A DNA stretch of 64,000 nucleotides from the NCBI RefSeq assembly GCF_000321225.1, contig NW_004450286.1, positions 1,745,213-1,809,212 on the forward strand. Direction: 5' to 3'. Below the pieces are notes generated by a model, which did no database searches, was not told the DNA's origin, and saw only the letters and a list, made by a program, of their open reading frames with translations. Within the stretch, counting starts at the first letter, position 1. Every line of letters starts with the position of its first letter. The DNA is from Odobenus rosmarus divergens. Its lineage: Eukaryota > Chordata > Mammalia > Carnivora > Odobenidae. Below are positions 43,436 to 54,866 of the stretch, in pieces. A program made the translations under genes and the position numbers.

Positions 43436-44362
43436 TAGCCCTTGATGTTCTGCAAATGAAGGAGGAGGATGTCCTCAAATTCCTTGCAGCAAGAACCCAC
43501 TTGGGTGGCACTGACCTTGACTTCCAAATGGAAGGGTACATCTGCAAAAGGAAAAGTGATGGCATCTACATCATAAATCTGAAGACAACCTGGGAGAAGC
43601 TTCCGCCGTCAGCTTGCGCCACTGCTGTCACTGAAAACCCAGGTGGTGTGAGCACCATATCCTCCAGGAATCCCAGCCAGCGAGCTATGCTGACGTTTGT
43701 TGCTGCCACCAGAGCCACTCCTACTGCAGGCCGCTTCACCTCTGGGACCTTCACCAACCAGATCCAGGCAGCCTCCCTGGTGGCTTCTGGTGGTTACTGA
43801 TTCCAGGGCTAAACACTGGCCTCTCACAGAGGCCTCTTATGTTGACCCATCTACCATCGCTCTGTGGAACAGACTCTCCCCTGTGCTATGTGGACATTGC
43901 CATGCCTTGCAACAACAAGAAAGTTCACTCAATGGGTCTGATGTAGGGGATGCCGACTGAGAAGTTCTGCACATGCATGGCACCATCTCCCGTGAACACC
44001 CATGGGATGTCATGCCTGATCTCTACTTCTACAGAGAGCCTGAAGAGACTGAAGAGTTAGGACAGGCTGCTGCTGAAAAGGCAGTCACCCAAGGGGAATT
44101 TCAGGGTGAATGGACTGCCCCAGCTCCTGAATTTACTGCTACCCAGCCCAGGGTCTCAGACTGGTCTGAAGGCATGCAGGTGCCCTGTGCACCCATCCAC
44201 CCCAAGGAAGACTGGAGTGCTCAGCCAGCCACTGATGAGGGCTCTGCAGCTCCCACTGCTCAGGACACTGAAAGGTTAGGAACAACAGAGTGGTCTTAAG
44301 CTGTTCTACAGACTCTTAAACAGAAAGGGGATATAAGGTTGATGGGAAACAAAGGTTCTAAA
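43436..44362 (+). pseudogene. RPSA: Processed pseudogene of ribosomal protein SA
   Basis: A single uninterrupted copy, without introns, of the RPSA (laminin receptor / 40S ribosomal protein SA) mRNA. It starts a few codons into the gene ('gcccttgatgttctgcaa'). Recognisable segments are translated at 43456-43797 (including [24 protein letters not shown] and [14 protein letters not shown]), then in other frames at 43800-43960 and at 43973-44299 ([20 protein letters not shown], then repeated DWS/EWS-type acidic C-terminal motifs). Frameshifts follow the QIQAA segment and occur again near 43950, and the first codons are missing. Part of the 3' UTR is traceable to about 44362. No poly-A tract survives there; a (TGAA)n repeat follows. 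It is a dead copy; the functional gene is elsewhere. Confidence 0.93.
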
Positions 44363-44435
44363 AGTAATGAATGAACGAACGAATGAATGAATAAATGAAT
44401 GAATATTTGCTGGGTAAATGAATGAATAAATATGC
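44363..44435. repeat. (TGAA)n microsatellite
   Basis: Runs of gaatgaat/gaacgaac/gaataaat from 44366 to 44400 and again at 44417-44432. It lies where the poly-A tail of the processed pseudogene would be expected, so it may have grown from that tail or from an L2 end. Confidence 0.85.
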
Positions 44436-44625
44436 AAAGATGAGTGGTGTTTAAACAAGGGCTTGTAGTCGGGTGGAGGGAACAGAAATAAGTGGACATG
44501 GCAGGTAAAGAGCAAGTAATATGAGTTTCGGTGAGGGAAGGGCATGGAAATTTTTGGTAGGGAGATTTTTTTTTTCTGGGAAGGCGGGGACAGAATTCAT
44601 CAGGGTAGCCTCACTGAGGACAGGA
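44436..44625. other. No gene seen
   Basis: Short unassigned stretch between the pseudogene repeat and a long L2. Confidence 0.4.
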
Positions 44626-46400
44626 ACTGCAAAGATTAAAGGAGGGGAGAGAATTCAGCTGGAGTAAAATTCCTGAGTCAGGAGCAGGCCTGACCTATCT
44701 GTAGAACAGCAAGGAAGCCGGTAAAACTCAGGTGGATGGGTAGGAGGCCATAGAGACAGGGGAGGATGGCTGGATCCTGTGGGGTATGTAGCCATTCTAA
44801 GGACTTGGGATTTACTCTGAGGGAGGTGGGGCACGATTCCAGGGTTTCAAGCAGAGCTGTGGTCAGGTTTGCATTGGGAAAGGGTCCTCTGGCCACAGCA
44901 CAGAGAATAGGCTGAAGGAGGGGCAAGGTGGAACCAGAAGCCTGTTAGGGGGCCATTGGCAGTGACTGAGGTGAGAGAGGACAGCAGCTTGAACCAGGGT
45001 GCTCTGCAGAAGGATCTGTTGTGACCACAGAGGCAACTAAAATCCCTGGCAACGATAGGGTGCGAGAGAAGGAGGGGTCAGCCACAACCCCCAGGGTTTT
45101 TGGCCAGAGCAATGGGAAGGAAGGAGTAGCCACCAGCTGAGATGGGGAAGGGGATGAGAATCTGGTGTTATAGGTGTCCAGGAAGCTCTTCCAGCCCAGT
45201 CTCTGCCTCGGTGATTGTTTGGAGCTGCAGGACTGATGCTGGGACCTCTGACTGGCACCGTCTCCGTCCCTGTCCCCGTGTGTTCACATCACCCACCTAA
45301 CGTCAGTGCCCTTGAATCAGTAATGTGACATCAGCTTGTCCTGCAGGAGCTTGAGTCTTCTCAGAGAACCTTCTTGGAAGGAAGTGGTGGGCTCAGCTTT
45401 TCCTAGAAAGACAGGTCCACCTTGTTCTGGAAGTCAGGAGCCCAAAATGTGTTGGCAGGACTGTGTTCCTTATGGAAGCTCTAGGGGTTTCCTTGGTTTT
45501 TCCAGCTTCTAGGGGCTACCCCCATTCCTTGGTCTGTGGCCTCCACATCACTCCAGCCTCTGCTTCTAGTACCATCTTCTTTCTAGTAGGGAGATTTCTA
45601 TGGTAAAATTTGGGTTAGAGGGCTCTTTTTGCAGAATGACCAAGCAGTGACACTTGCTAGGGGCCTGCCTCAGTCAGGTGTGAAACGATGGACACGTCAG
45701 GAATGTGGTGCTGGTACCAGAGAGATTCAAGAGGCAGATCCACCCTGGTGACTGGATGTTGGGGTAGTAAGACAATGGGCTGGGGGTAGGTCTGGGTCAG
45801 AGAGGGGGATCAGAGGTGTCAGGGCAGAGGTGGATCAATGAAGACCCAGGAGTTTCCATTTTGGGATCTTGGGACAGAAAGTTTCATGGTGAGAAGACAG
45901 TGTGGAGGGAACATGAGTTCTGTTGATGGTCTCTGGTATTTTTGGGTTGAGACAGCCACGTGGATTAGTCCTAGAGTCCATGAGATTTGTCAGGGATGGA
46001 AATAAGTTTGGAGGTTGTCAGGGAAGAGATAATATTAAAACAATGAGACCGGTTATAGGTGAGAAGCCTAAGGAATGAACCCAAGGCACATTCAATGCAT
46101 GGGACCAACACTGCACAATTACATCACTCCAGAAGGCACCTGTAGTCTAGAGACACTATATATCAAATACACAGACACGTGTGCACACGCACACACACAT
46201 ATACACAACCCTGACAGCAGAGGCCTGGGCAGGGCCCAGAGGAAGACGCACACAGCATGCCCAGAGCAGTGGGAGGAGGCCAGGGACACAGTGGTGTCCT
46301 GGAGCCATGAAAGACGAGTATAAGAAGGCAAGGCTTTCAAAAGGATTGAATGCCACAAGGAGGTGAAGAATAGGGACTGGAAATGGGTAGATGGCAAGGA
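44626..46400 (-). mobile_element. Long antisense L2 LINE remnant
   Basis: L2 3' blocks run in antisense order over about 1.8 kb: 'caaggaagccggtaaaactc' near 44709, 'taaggacttgggatttactc' near 44798, 'acagagaataggctgaagga' near 44899, 'acagcagcttgaaccagggt' near 44981, 'gtttttggccagagcaatgg' near 45095, and 'gtttccattttgggatcttg' near 45853. Unusually long for an L2 copy; the ORF portion is not recognisable. Confidence 0.65.
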
Positions 46401-46799
46401 AATACAGGGCAAGCTCTGTCCTGACTAGCTGGTGTTCTGGAGCCAGTCACCCGCCTCAACTACCTGCTAGAGCAGGGAAGGGTAAAGGAGCTGGGCCCTC
46501 CAAAGTGCCTGGCACATGCTGAGTAAGTGCTTAGGAAATGCTGGCTCCTGCTTTATTGATGAGGATTATTCTCTTTTCACCTTCTCAAAGCTTCCTTGCC
46601 TGCTTCAGCCTGTGCAGACTACCCCCACCTTGGACCTCCCCCTCTGCCTCGCTCCCCAAGCATCCGACCGACAGGGGAGCCCCCGGATGATTTGGGGGTG
46701 TCCCTGGGTCTCTCATTCAAACTTGTATCTCGCAAGTCCCCGCAGGCCCACGATTCTGAAGGTAAAGATGGCCTGGAATAGCAGGAATGAGCCAGAAGT
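46401..46799. other. No gene seen
   Basis: 'gtgcctggcacatgctgagt' and 'aagtgcttaggaaatgctgg' near 46505-46545 are a MIR or L2 tail in sense. The rest, to 46800, is unassigned C-rich sequence. Confidence 0.4.
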
Positions 46800-46900
46800 C
46801 CCCCAAAGCCCAGCGTGGTCCCTGATTGGTCAGTGGCCAGTAGGCGGGGCTTATTATGAGCCACGCCCCTAGCGTTGCTGCCCCTCCCCCGTCCTTCCCA
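46800..46900. promoter_or_regulatory. Promoter-like CCAAT/GC-box cluster
   Basis: An inverted CCAAT box (ctgattggtcagtgg, near 46822) is followed within 25 bases by a GC box (ggcggggc, near 46845) and then a CACC-type box on the other strand (ccacgcccc, near 46861). Together these look like a small housekeeping-type promoter, but no transcript or exon downstream is recognised, and CpG density around it is modest. Confidence 0.3.
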
Positions 46901-47615
46901 GTTTGCAGAAATCCACCCCCCTCTGTCCTGCACCATCCACTCCATCCCGAGGTGGAGGTGTATTGTCCTGTTCTCTTTTTGTGAACTCTTCTGGGGCCGA
47001 GGCTCTCCAAAATGCCCCCATGGGTTAGGAGAAGCAAGCAGTGTTTCTGGTTTGGTGAGGGCATGGGCAAAGACACCTATAAAATCCTGATCCCTCCAAG
47101 CCTCCAGGTCTCTGTGCCTCAGGAGACTCCCATCCACGTGTTCTGGGGAAGAGTTCAATTAGCTGGGAATGGGGGGAAAGTGGACAGGGAGGGAGCCGCA
47201 AAGGGGCACACAGTGTGGCTGGAGGCTGGCCAGCTTTTGCAAGCTGATTTGCTGTGGCAGGGCTGGAGGAAGCAAATGCACCTTTCTTCCAGAAGAGGGT
47301 CTGCTTTCCTTTCTCTCAAGTCCAAAGGAGAGGGAGAGGGGAAGACAGGACTTTCTGACTGCCCTGGGACCAACATCCTCCTCCACAACCCCCAGGCTTC
47401 TCACAACTTCTGGGACTCCAGTGAGCACAGAAAGCAGCAGTTCCATGCAAAAATGCAGTAGGTCCCCACTTTGCCCCTATTTCCCACTCAGCAGTGGGGC
47501 AAACTGAGGTTAAGGGCAGCCAGGCTGAAGCCACCACAGCCACTGCCCCAGGGCCGGAGTTGGGAGGGCCTCGAGGCACAGTCGTGCTTGTGTCACTGTG
47601 GAAACGGAGGGGGGA
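46901..47615. other. No gene seen
   Basis: Single-copy-looking DNA with overlapping open frames on both strands (up to 179 codons on the minus strand at 46619-47158), none with a recognisable domain. Confidence 0.4.
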
Positions 47616-47631
47616 GGAAGGTGCTCATTTT

Positions 47632-47828
47632 TTTTTTTTTTTAAGATTTTATTTATTTGACAGAGAGAGACACACAGCGAGAGAGGGAACACAAGCAGGG
47701 GGGGTGGAAGAGGGAGAAGCAGGCTTCCCACAGAGCGGGGAGCCCCATGCGGGGCTCGATCCCAGGACCCTGGGATCATGACCTGAGCTGAAGGCAGACG
47801 CTTAATGACTGAGCCACCCAGGCGCCCC
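47632..47828 (-). mobile_element. CAN SINE with TSD
   Basis: Minus-strand CAN SINE with long T-run start and 'gccacccaggcgcccc' head. The duplication ggaaggtgctcattttt is at 47616-47632, with a one-mismatch copy at 47829-47845. Confidence 0.95.
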
Positions 47829-47845
47829 GGAAGGTGTTCATTTTT

Positions 47846-48102
47846 AATCCTCTTGATCCCCTGGGATTTGGGATTCGGCCCAGGATAGGTCTAGGTTTGT
47901 TGCAGACACTGGCTAACACCCACCCCCAGAGAGCCTCGGGCTTCCAGCTCCAAAGCCCTTGGCTGCCCCACTAACTAGCTGAGGTTTAACAACATTGTGG
48001 TGTTTGAATTACATTTGTTATTAGAATTAACTTCTACTTTGTCTATTTGCAGTTAGGATATAAACCTTTCCTCTTAAACACTAAGCTTCAGTAATACACT
48101 TT
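47846..48102. other. No gene seen
   Basis: Unassigned, becoming AT-rich from 47990. Confidence 0.4.
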
Positions 48103-48116
48103 AAATAAGATTAAAG

Positions 48117-48301
48117 AGGGGTGCCTGGTTGGTTCAGTCAATTAAGCGTCCAACTCTTGATTTCAGTTAGGGTCATGATCTTGGGGTCTGGAGATCGAGT
48201 CCCCGGCTCAGCGCGGAGCCTGCTTAAGATCCTCTCTCCATCCCCCGCTGGCTCTCTCCCTCCCCCTCTCTAAAATAAATAAGTAAAATCTTTTTAAAAA
48301 T
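48117..48301 (+). mobile_element. CAN SINE, older subtype, with TSD
   Basis: Sense CAN SINE ('gtgcctggttggttcagtca', 'aagcgtccaactcttgattt'). The duplication aaataagattaaag is at 48103-48116, with a one-mismatch copy at 48302-48315. Confidence 0.9.
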
Positions 48302-48315
48302 AAATAAGTTTAAAG

Positions 48316-48659
48316 AAAAAGGATTAATAGTTTAGGTGGACGTGATGAAGGCAAAAAGTGTGCAATGGGTACCAGATAACTCAGGTCTGGGAGACTCTGG
48401 TGTGATGGGTGGAGAATGGGGTTCAGAGAGGCGGGGGTTGCCTGGAAGGAGCTGGGGCGGCTCCTGCACCACCCACGTGGCTCCAAAATGGAGGCCTGGC
48501 TGCCCAGAGACTCCAGGGACCTGGAGCTTCCCAGGCAGATGCTCTGGCCAACTGGAATGAATTAAAAGCCTGCAGTTCCACCTTCCGGCCTGCTTGCCTA
48601 TCCCCCAGACCTCCTAGGGCCGAGGGCTTTGTTTCTTCCTGGCTTGGTTGGGAACCTCC

Positions 48660-48660
<1 letters not shown>
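48316..48660. other. No gene seen
   Basis: Single-copy DNA with open frames that run into the following microsatellite; no family resemblance. Confidence 0.4.

Positions 48661-48721
<61 letters not shown>
48661..48721. repeat. Compound (TC)n(CA)n microsatellite
   Basis: About 16 TC units (48664-48695) run directly into about 13 CA units (to 48721). Uninterrupted, so probably polymorphic. Confidence 0.97.
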
Positions 48722-48725
<4 letters not shown>

Positions 48726-48769
48726 GCCCTCTCCTGAGATTTTCCCCTCCCCTTCTCTCCCTAGGCTGT

Positions 48770-49025
48770 GAGGCCCCTTCAGGAGCCCCTTTGTAAGGTA
48801 ATTGGATTTCTCCCCTTGTTAGTTTGCAATGAAAATGTCATCTATTCGGGCCACCGCCAGGGAGGGGCCGGCCCCCATTCAGCGAGGCTGGCCCGAGCTG
48901 TGAAGCTATTCAGGCCTCCCTGCCTCCCAGTCGGGCAGCTGGCTGCTTCCCTGACAATGCCCCCCTGTGCCTCCACACTGACCAGTGTGCCCAGCCGCTC
49001 CCGGAAGTGGCCCTGACAGGCCAAG
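48770..49025. promoter_or_regulatory. Candidate conserved non-coding element
   Basis: A repeat-free block combining an AT-rich core with homeodomain-like 'gtaattgg' (48797) and 'tttgcaatgaaaatgtcat' (48822) with a GC-rich segment at 48850-49000. Its texture resembles constrained regulatory DNA. No alignment was possible. Confidence 0.25.
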
Positions 49026-49580
49026 GGCTTGGGGGACTAGAGTTTGAGGTTCTGAGGTCACCACCACCCACCAGCAGCAAGTAAGCACTGGAGGTATTTG
49101 ATTTTCCGAGTATTCCCCACCCCTGAGTGTGGGCACTTGGGAGGGGGCAGGACTTCCCTGAGAGAGAAAATGAGAGAGGGGGCTAGGCTTCCCTGAGAGA
49201 GAAAATGCCCTAAGTTCTAAGACGTTAGGGCACTTGTAAGCCAGACTGAGAAAGTGCGCAGGGCAGGTGCTGGGGCAGAAGGGTGGACACGGTGACCTCC
49301 CTTGGGAGACTGCTACATCTAGCAGAGCTGACCAATCCAAAAGCCGTGGTGGTGCTACCTAACCTCAGCTGGACGGTGCACAATCCTCACCCTCAGGGAT
49401 CCTAGTTGGAAACAGAGCAGGGGAAAATGGCTCATGATGTATCCAGGCATCTGCCAGTCCTTCCCCAAGAGTTTGTGGACAAAGTAAAAAAATGGGGGAA
49501 ATGAGATGGAAAGGCAGTCTTATGAATCTGTAACCTGTTCCCCCAAAGGAAGAAAGATAAACCCCACCCTTCCCAGCACT
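49026..49580. other. No gene seen
   Basis: Unassigned. A near-identical 'gcttccctgagagagaaaatg' type unit occurs twice (about 49152-49171 and 49189-49207), a small local duplication. Confidence 0.45.
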
Positions 49581-49690
49581 ATTCAAGTGTGGAAACTGAG
49601 GTCCGTACTGTGTGAGTACTTGCTCAAAATTGCACAGCTCAAGGAGAAGGCAGAGAAAATGGCAGAGAAGGGTTTCAAACCTGCATCTGT
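49581..49690 (-). mobile_element. MIR SINE fragment
   Basis: Antisense MIR: 'tgtggaaactgaggtccgta', 'ttgctcaaaattgcacagct', 'gggtttcaaacctgcatctg'. Confidence 0.72.
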
Positions 49691-49713
49691 CCCATTTTTA
49701 AGCTTACTGTTTA

Positions 49714-49828
49714 TTTTTTTAAAGATTTTATTTCTTTTAAGTAATCTTTACCCCCAGTGTGGGGCTTGAACCCATGACCCCTAGATCAAGGGTCTCATGC
49801 TCTACAACTGAGCCAGCCAGGTGTCCCC
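49714..49828 (-). mobile_element. Short tRNA-derived carnivore SINE with TSD
   Basis: A 115-base element with tRNA-like head ('gagccagccaggtgtcccc' in antisense), 'cttgaacccatgacccctag' body and T/A-rich tail, but without the long CT-rich section of the standard CAN SINE. The duplication taagcttactgttta is at 49699-49713, with a one-mismatch copy at 49829-49843. Confidence 0.88.
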
Positions 49829-49944
49829 TAAGCTTACTATTTACAAAGCAAACTCGATTTGGGATGGCATCGACATTCCCTTCCCCCACTCCCAGAAGCC
49901 CCACCATCCGTTTCATGAGATCATGTTGGGACTACTGCCAGAGC

Positions 49945-50360
49945 TTCCTGTGATGGGCAAAATGGTGACCGCCCAAAATTCGTATGTTGAAGTCCTAATC
50001 CAAGTATCGCAAAATATGTCCTAATTTGGAAATAAGGTCACTGCAGATGTAATTAGCGAAGATGAGGTGCTACTGGAGCAGGGTGGGTCCCTAATGCAAC
50101 ATGACTAGTGTCCCTATAAACAGGACAAGCACACAGGGAAAACACCACGTGAAGATGAGAGTTCATGCCACGGGCCAGGAGCTACTAGCAGGGAGAGAGG
50201 CCAGGAACACATCCTCCCCTAGTGCCTGTGGGGGGAGCCTGGCCTGCCCACGCCTGAATCTCGGACCTCTAGCCTCCGGAATTGTGAGACACACGTCTGT
50301 GGTTCTAAGGCACCCCATATTTGGTGCTTTGTCACATCAGCCTGGCAAACTACTATGCTC
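49945..50360 (+). mobile_element. Ancient LTR-like element (MaLR-type)
   Basis: The same layout as at 35063-35520: 'gcccaaaattcgtatgttga', 'gtcctaatttggaaataagg', 'gcagatgtaattagcgaaga', 'actagtgtccctataaacag', 'ctagcctccggaattgtgag' and an end near 'cctggcaaactac'. The 192-codon open frame at 50101-50679 starts in it and is not a gene. Confidence 0.65.
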
Positions 50361-50725
50361 CCTAACTGGGTCCTTGCTGCCCTTGATCCATCTCCTCACA
50401 GCTGCTGGAGGGGTGGGCAAGAGTGGAGACCTCACCCATCACCCTCCTGCTTCACAAGTCGTCTGTAGTTCGCATCACCCTCAAGTGCAGATTCCAAGGT
50501 CTGACCTAGCCCTGCTAACTGCTCCAGCCCCGACACTGTGCCCCATCCTTACATCCTATTCCTCCGCCACCTGCAGAGCCAGGAATGTGCTCTGGTGTTT
50601 CTCACTGTCTGCAATGCTGGAGTGTTCCTGCTCTGCCCACCCCACTTTTCTCTTGAAAGATGCCTGCTCAGGGGTCTAGTGAAACTTTCCAAGACTTCCC
50701 TCTCTGGGCAATGACCTTGGAAGTT
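50361..50725. other. No gene seen
   Basis: Unassigned, C/T-rich sequence ('gctctggtgtttctcactg' near 50588), possibly a degraded L2 3' segment in sense. Confidence 0.35.
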
Positions 50726-50890
50726 ATCTGGAGTCAGATCGCCTCATTGAAGATCCCAGCTCTGACACTTGCTAACTGTGGTTTGGGCAATTTATTTTCC
50801 CTTTCTCTATGTCACAGTCTCCACGTCTGTAAAGTGGGGCTAATAATAACTATTATCTCAAAGGGCTTGTTGGAGGATCTAATAAGCTGG
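50726..50890 (+). mobile_element. MIR SINE
   Basis: Sense MIR: 'cccagctctgacacttgcta', 'actgtggtttgggcaattta', 'cacgtctgtaaagtggggct', 'aataataactattatctcaa'. Confidence 0.85.
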
Positions 50891-51360
50891 TGGTAGCTGG
50901 TCTCCCAAGACAGCCGCCAATGAATGATGGTTCTAGGTAGTCTCCTCCAACATTGAACCCGGGCTGGCCTGGGACTAATAGAAGGTGGGAGGAGTGTTTC
51001 TGTGCCAGTTCTGAGCCTCGTCTTCAAGATGACTAACATCTCATGCCTTGAGCTGCCATAGAAGAGGTCTAGCTCTCCTGCTGGAGGGGGAAACCACCAG
51101 AACACGTCATTGAGGAAGAGTCCTGAGACTACATGGAGAAGGAGCGGGGACCAGCCATGCCAACATTCGAGAATTGCAGTGGAACCTCCAAATGACCTCA
51201 GAACCAGCTGTTACTTGACTGCACCTGCATGAGACACTCCAAGGAAGACATGCAGAAGAACTGTCCAGCTGAACCTAGTCATCCCATGGAACTCTGAGGG
51301 ATAATTAAGCCACTAAATTTTCAGATGGGTTGTGACACAGCAGAAAATAACCAAAGCAGA
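50891..51360. repeat. Unassigned ancient LTR-like repeat
   Basis: Blocks such as 'gagactacatggagaaggag', 'gcagaagaactgtccagctg', 'ttaagccactaaattttcag' and 'gcagaaaataaccaaagc' match the layout of an old mammalian solo LTR or related repeat. Family not named. Confidence 0.45.
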
Positions 51361-52590
51361 GTTAAGCAGGTAATATGCTAAGAACTATATCTGGCTCACA
51401 GTAAGCGCTGAAAGTGTTTGTTCATTGCCACTTGCTCTAGAATCCTTAAGGCTGTCTTCTACACCCCGCTCTTTGGGACACGGGCAAGAGACCAAAAGAG
51501 GAGAAATGCAGAATCAGGACAGGCGCCCTGGGGAAGGTGGTTCTTGATATGGGTTTGGTCGGAGAGTTGATGCCTCGCTGGCTGCTAGAGGCCATACAGC
51601 TGGAGTTACCTTCTTCCAAAGGGGTGTGGTGGTTGGTTTCAAGATCACTGCCACCCTCATTGGTGACCATGATGCCCTGAGCCTCCCATATCTCCCTTAC
51701 TGACCCCAGGCCCCCATACCCACATAGGCTCAAGACTTTCTCTCCTGAGTATCTCTAGCCGACGGGTCCTGTGCGGCATTTGCTCACTCTGGTGCTTTGG
51801 ATCCAGGGCTGGTTTCTGAGGGAGGCATTTCAGACACTGGGTAGGCCAATGAGGAAAATGTTTCGGGGGGAGGAGGTGGGTAGAAGCCCTTAAATCACAC
51901 CAGGTATTCTGTCTTCTCAGCTGGAATAAGTTTAGAAAGCAATAGCTCCTTTTATTTCTTATTTCGTTAGTCCATGGTACCAGTCATATAAGAAAATCAA
52001 TATAAATGCTTGATGATTCCCATTTATTTATCAGGTTTTAAGACAATGAATTGCTTTTCTGTCATCCTTTGCAAGAAACCCACTAATATTGTGGGGATTT
52101 TTTTCTTTCAGTATCATTATGAACTCATGAGTCAAACATCTGATAGATTTCAATCCATTATCATTATTATCGTCTTTGAAGCTCAAATTGTCCCATTTGG
52201 GCCAGGGGAGGCCTCTTTTAGTTGGCTCCTGGGTCCATTTGATGTAACCTTAGTAGTCTGATAAATTTCTCTCTATCAAGTATAACAAGATGTTCCAGAT
52301 TCATCTTAGATGTTTCCTGTCCCAAACTAGGGATCTTCTGTTTCTCAAAAACCCTGATTTCCTCTCATGGGAAGTGGGAAAGACTGTAATCTGGTCCTAG
52401 GAATACTCACTGCTGCTGGGTTGGTCATTGTTCCTAGATGTTTTCAGTGGAGAGAGATAGAAAATGTAAATTAAAAATACACAAATATTTTAAGATATAA
52501 TACGTCAACACTTTCATACTGGATTTCCCGATTCAAATCCAATATTACAGGGTCGTTATTTAACCTCTACTGTATTATACCAGTATCTCC
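51361..52590. other. No gene seen
   Basis: 51361-51430 is a MIR tail in sense ('ggctcacagtaagcgctgaa'). The rest is unassigned; AT-rich from 51950. Confidence 0.4.
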
Positions 52591-52990
52591 TTTTTCCATA
52601 TCAAGATTCCTAGTTCCCAACACTCAGGAAACAAAGGATTAGCATAGCCAATAAAGGTTTGCTGTACCACACTCTGCATGTACAACAGTATCAGAATAGC
52701 AGCGCTATTGTTACCACACCAATATGATTACTGAAAATGGTTTAAAATATCTTTGCATGTGCTCCCTGCCCCCGTGATCTGTTGTAGATGGTGGAAGGAA
52801 CAGGAGACCTTAAAGTACCAGTGGGAATCAGCCACCCGCCAATGAGGAACATCTGTTTGGATCTTTATATGAGTCGGAAATAAACTTCTATTGTGTTAAG
52901 CCCCTGAGAGTTAAGGAGGGAGGTTACAGCAGGTAGTATTGCCTTATTAACACTGTAACTAACTAAAAGTATCTAGACCGAATGCATTCT
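52591..52990. other. No gene seen
   Basis: Unassigned. 52780-52900 ('gatggtggaaggaacaggag', 'ataaacttctattgtgttaa') resembles the last part of an old LTR with its polyadenylation signal. Confidence 0.35.
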
Positions 52991-53865
52991 TGAGTCATAC
53001 ATCTTTTAGCAGCTTTGTTCAGATGTAATTCACATACTATGAGTCACCCGTTTAAAGTGCACAATTCAGTTGTTCTCCATACATTCACAAATATGTGCAA
53101 CCATCATCACAATCAATTTAAAACATTTTTGTCGTCTCAAGAAGAAACCTCCTATCTGTAGTTATCACCCCCCTAATTCCTCTTCCGTCACCCCTAATTA
53201 TCAGCAACTTCTAATCTACTTTCTGTCTCTGTAGTTTTTCCTATTCTGGATTCCATATTAATCAAATCACATAATTATATGGTCTTCTGGGACTGGCTTC
53301 TTTCATTTAATGTAATGCTTTAAAGGTTTATCCATATTGTGGACTGTATCAGAATTTCATTATGTTTTATGGCCAGATAACATTCCACTGCATGGATATA
53401 ACACATTTTATTTATTCATTCATCCATCGATAGACATTTGGGTTGTTTCCACCTGTTGGCTATTATGAATAATGCTGCAGTAAACATTCATATACAAATT
53501 TCTGTGTGGACATATGTTTTCATTTCTTTTGGGTACATACACAGGAGTAGCATTGCTGGGTCTTACGGTAACTCTATATTTAATCATGTGAGGAGCTGCC
53601 AAACTATTTTCCAAAGTGGCTGCAGCATTTTACAATCCCACCAAGGGGGCATAAAGTTTCCAATTTCTCCGTATCCTCACCAACAAATGTTATCATCTGG
53701 CTTTTTGATTCTAGCCGTCCTAGTGGGTGTGAAGGGGCATCTCATTGCCATTTTGATTTGCCCTTCTTTGATGGCTAATGACATTGAGCATCTTTTTAAA
53801 TGCTCTTTGGCCATTTGCAAATCTTCCTTGGAGAAATGTCTATTCAGATTCTTCGGCTGTTTTTA

Positions 53866-54075
53866 TTTTATTTTTTTTAAAGATTTTATTTATTTAATTG
53901 ACAGAGAGAGAGAGAGAGACAGCGAGAGAGGGAACACAAGCAGGGGGAGTGGGAGAGGGAGAAGCAGGCTTCCCGCAGAGCAGGGAGCCCGATGTGGGGC
54001 TCCATCCCAGGACCCTGGGATCATGACCTGAGCAGAAGGCAGTCGCTTAACCGACTGAGACACCCAGGCGCCCCT
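53866..54075 (-). mobile_element. CAN SINE with 15-bp TSD
   Basis: Minus-strand CAN SINE. The duplication cttcggctgttttta is at 53851-53865 and, with one mismatch, at 54076-54090. Confidence 0.95.
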
Positions 54076-54147
54076 CTTTGGCTGTTTTTAAATTGGGTTA
54101 TTTATCTTTTTATTATTGCGTTGTCCTAAGCCATAGATCTTAATTAT

Positions 54148-54264
54148 CTTTTTAAAAAAATATTCATTTATTTAAGTAATTTCTACACCCAACATGGGGC
54201 TCGAACTCATGACCCCTAGATCACAAGTCACATGCTCCTCTGACTGAGCCAGCCAGACGCCCCA
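54148..54264 (-). mobile_element. Short tRNA-derived carnivore SINE
   Basis: The same short form as at 49714-49828: 'gagccagccagacgcccc' head and 'cgaactcatgacccctagat' body in antisense. Confidence 0.85.
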
Positions 54265-54866
54265 ACCTTTTAATCTTGCATATTGTTGTGGGTCTACTCA
54301 GTTTTGGGGAGGGGATGCATTTGGGTCATTTATCTTCTAAAAAATTATGCATTTCTCTAGTTCTTTAAATTTATTGCCATTTAGTTGTGTATCATATTCA
54401 TTTACAATTCTTTTCATTTCCTTCATATGTGTGGTTACATCATGTTTATTGCTCCTAATATTATGCATTTTAGCTTCTCCTCTACTCTCCCCCAGTCCGA
54501 TTCAGGCTTGTCAGAAGTTAGCTTTTTTATCTTTTATAAAAGCTAAAGTTTCATTTTATTAATTTTTTAATATTTTTTACTTATTTATTTCAATTTTTAC
54601 TTTTTAGAAATTCCCTATACTGTCTTTCTATTTTCTTTCTTTCATTGTTATTTATCTTGGTTAAGTCATTTATTCTGAAAAACAAAAATGGTAAGTCTAT
54701 TTTCTCTTGTGAAGAGTTTTGGATGTATCTGGTAAGTTTTTTATAATTTGTTAATAATTTAACAATTCAGTTTTGATTTCCTCTCTGACACAATGGTTAT
54801 TTAAAAAGTGTTTGTTCTTTGTTCGATTGGTTACAATCTTTTTTAAAAATAATCTTTGCGTCATTA

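Noticed and set aside
43456..43797. RPSA-like frame as a functional ribosomal protein gene
   Set aside because: Only part of the protein is in one frame; frameshifts and missing first codons show it is a processed pseudogene.
46619..47158. A 179-codon minus-strand frame beside the promoter-like cluster
   Set aside because: Overlaps several other open frames on both strands, and no domain or codon pattern supports it.
53438..54031. A 197-codon plus-strand frame
   Set aside because: Antisense L1M sequence that runs into a CAN SINE; not a gene.
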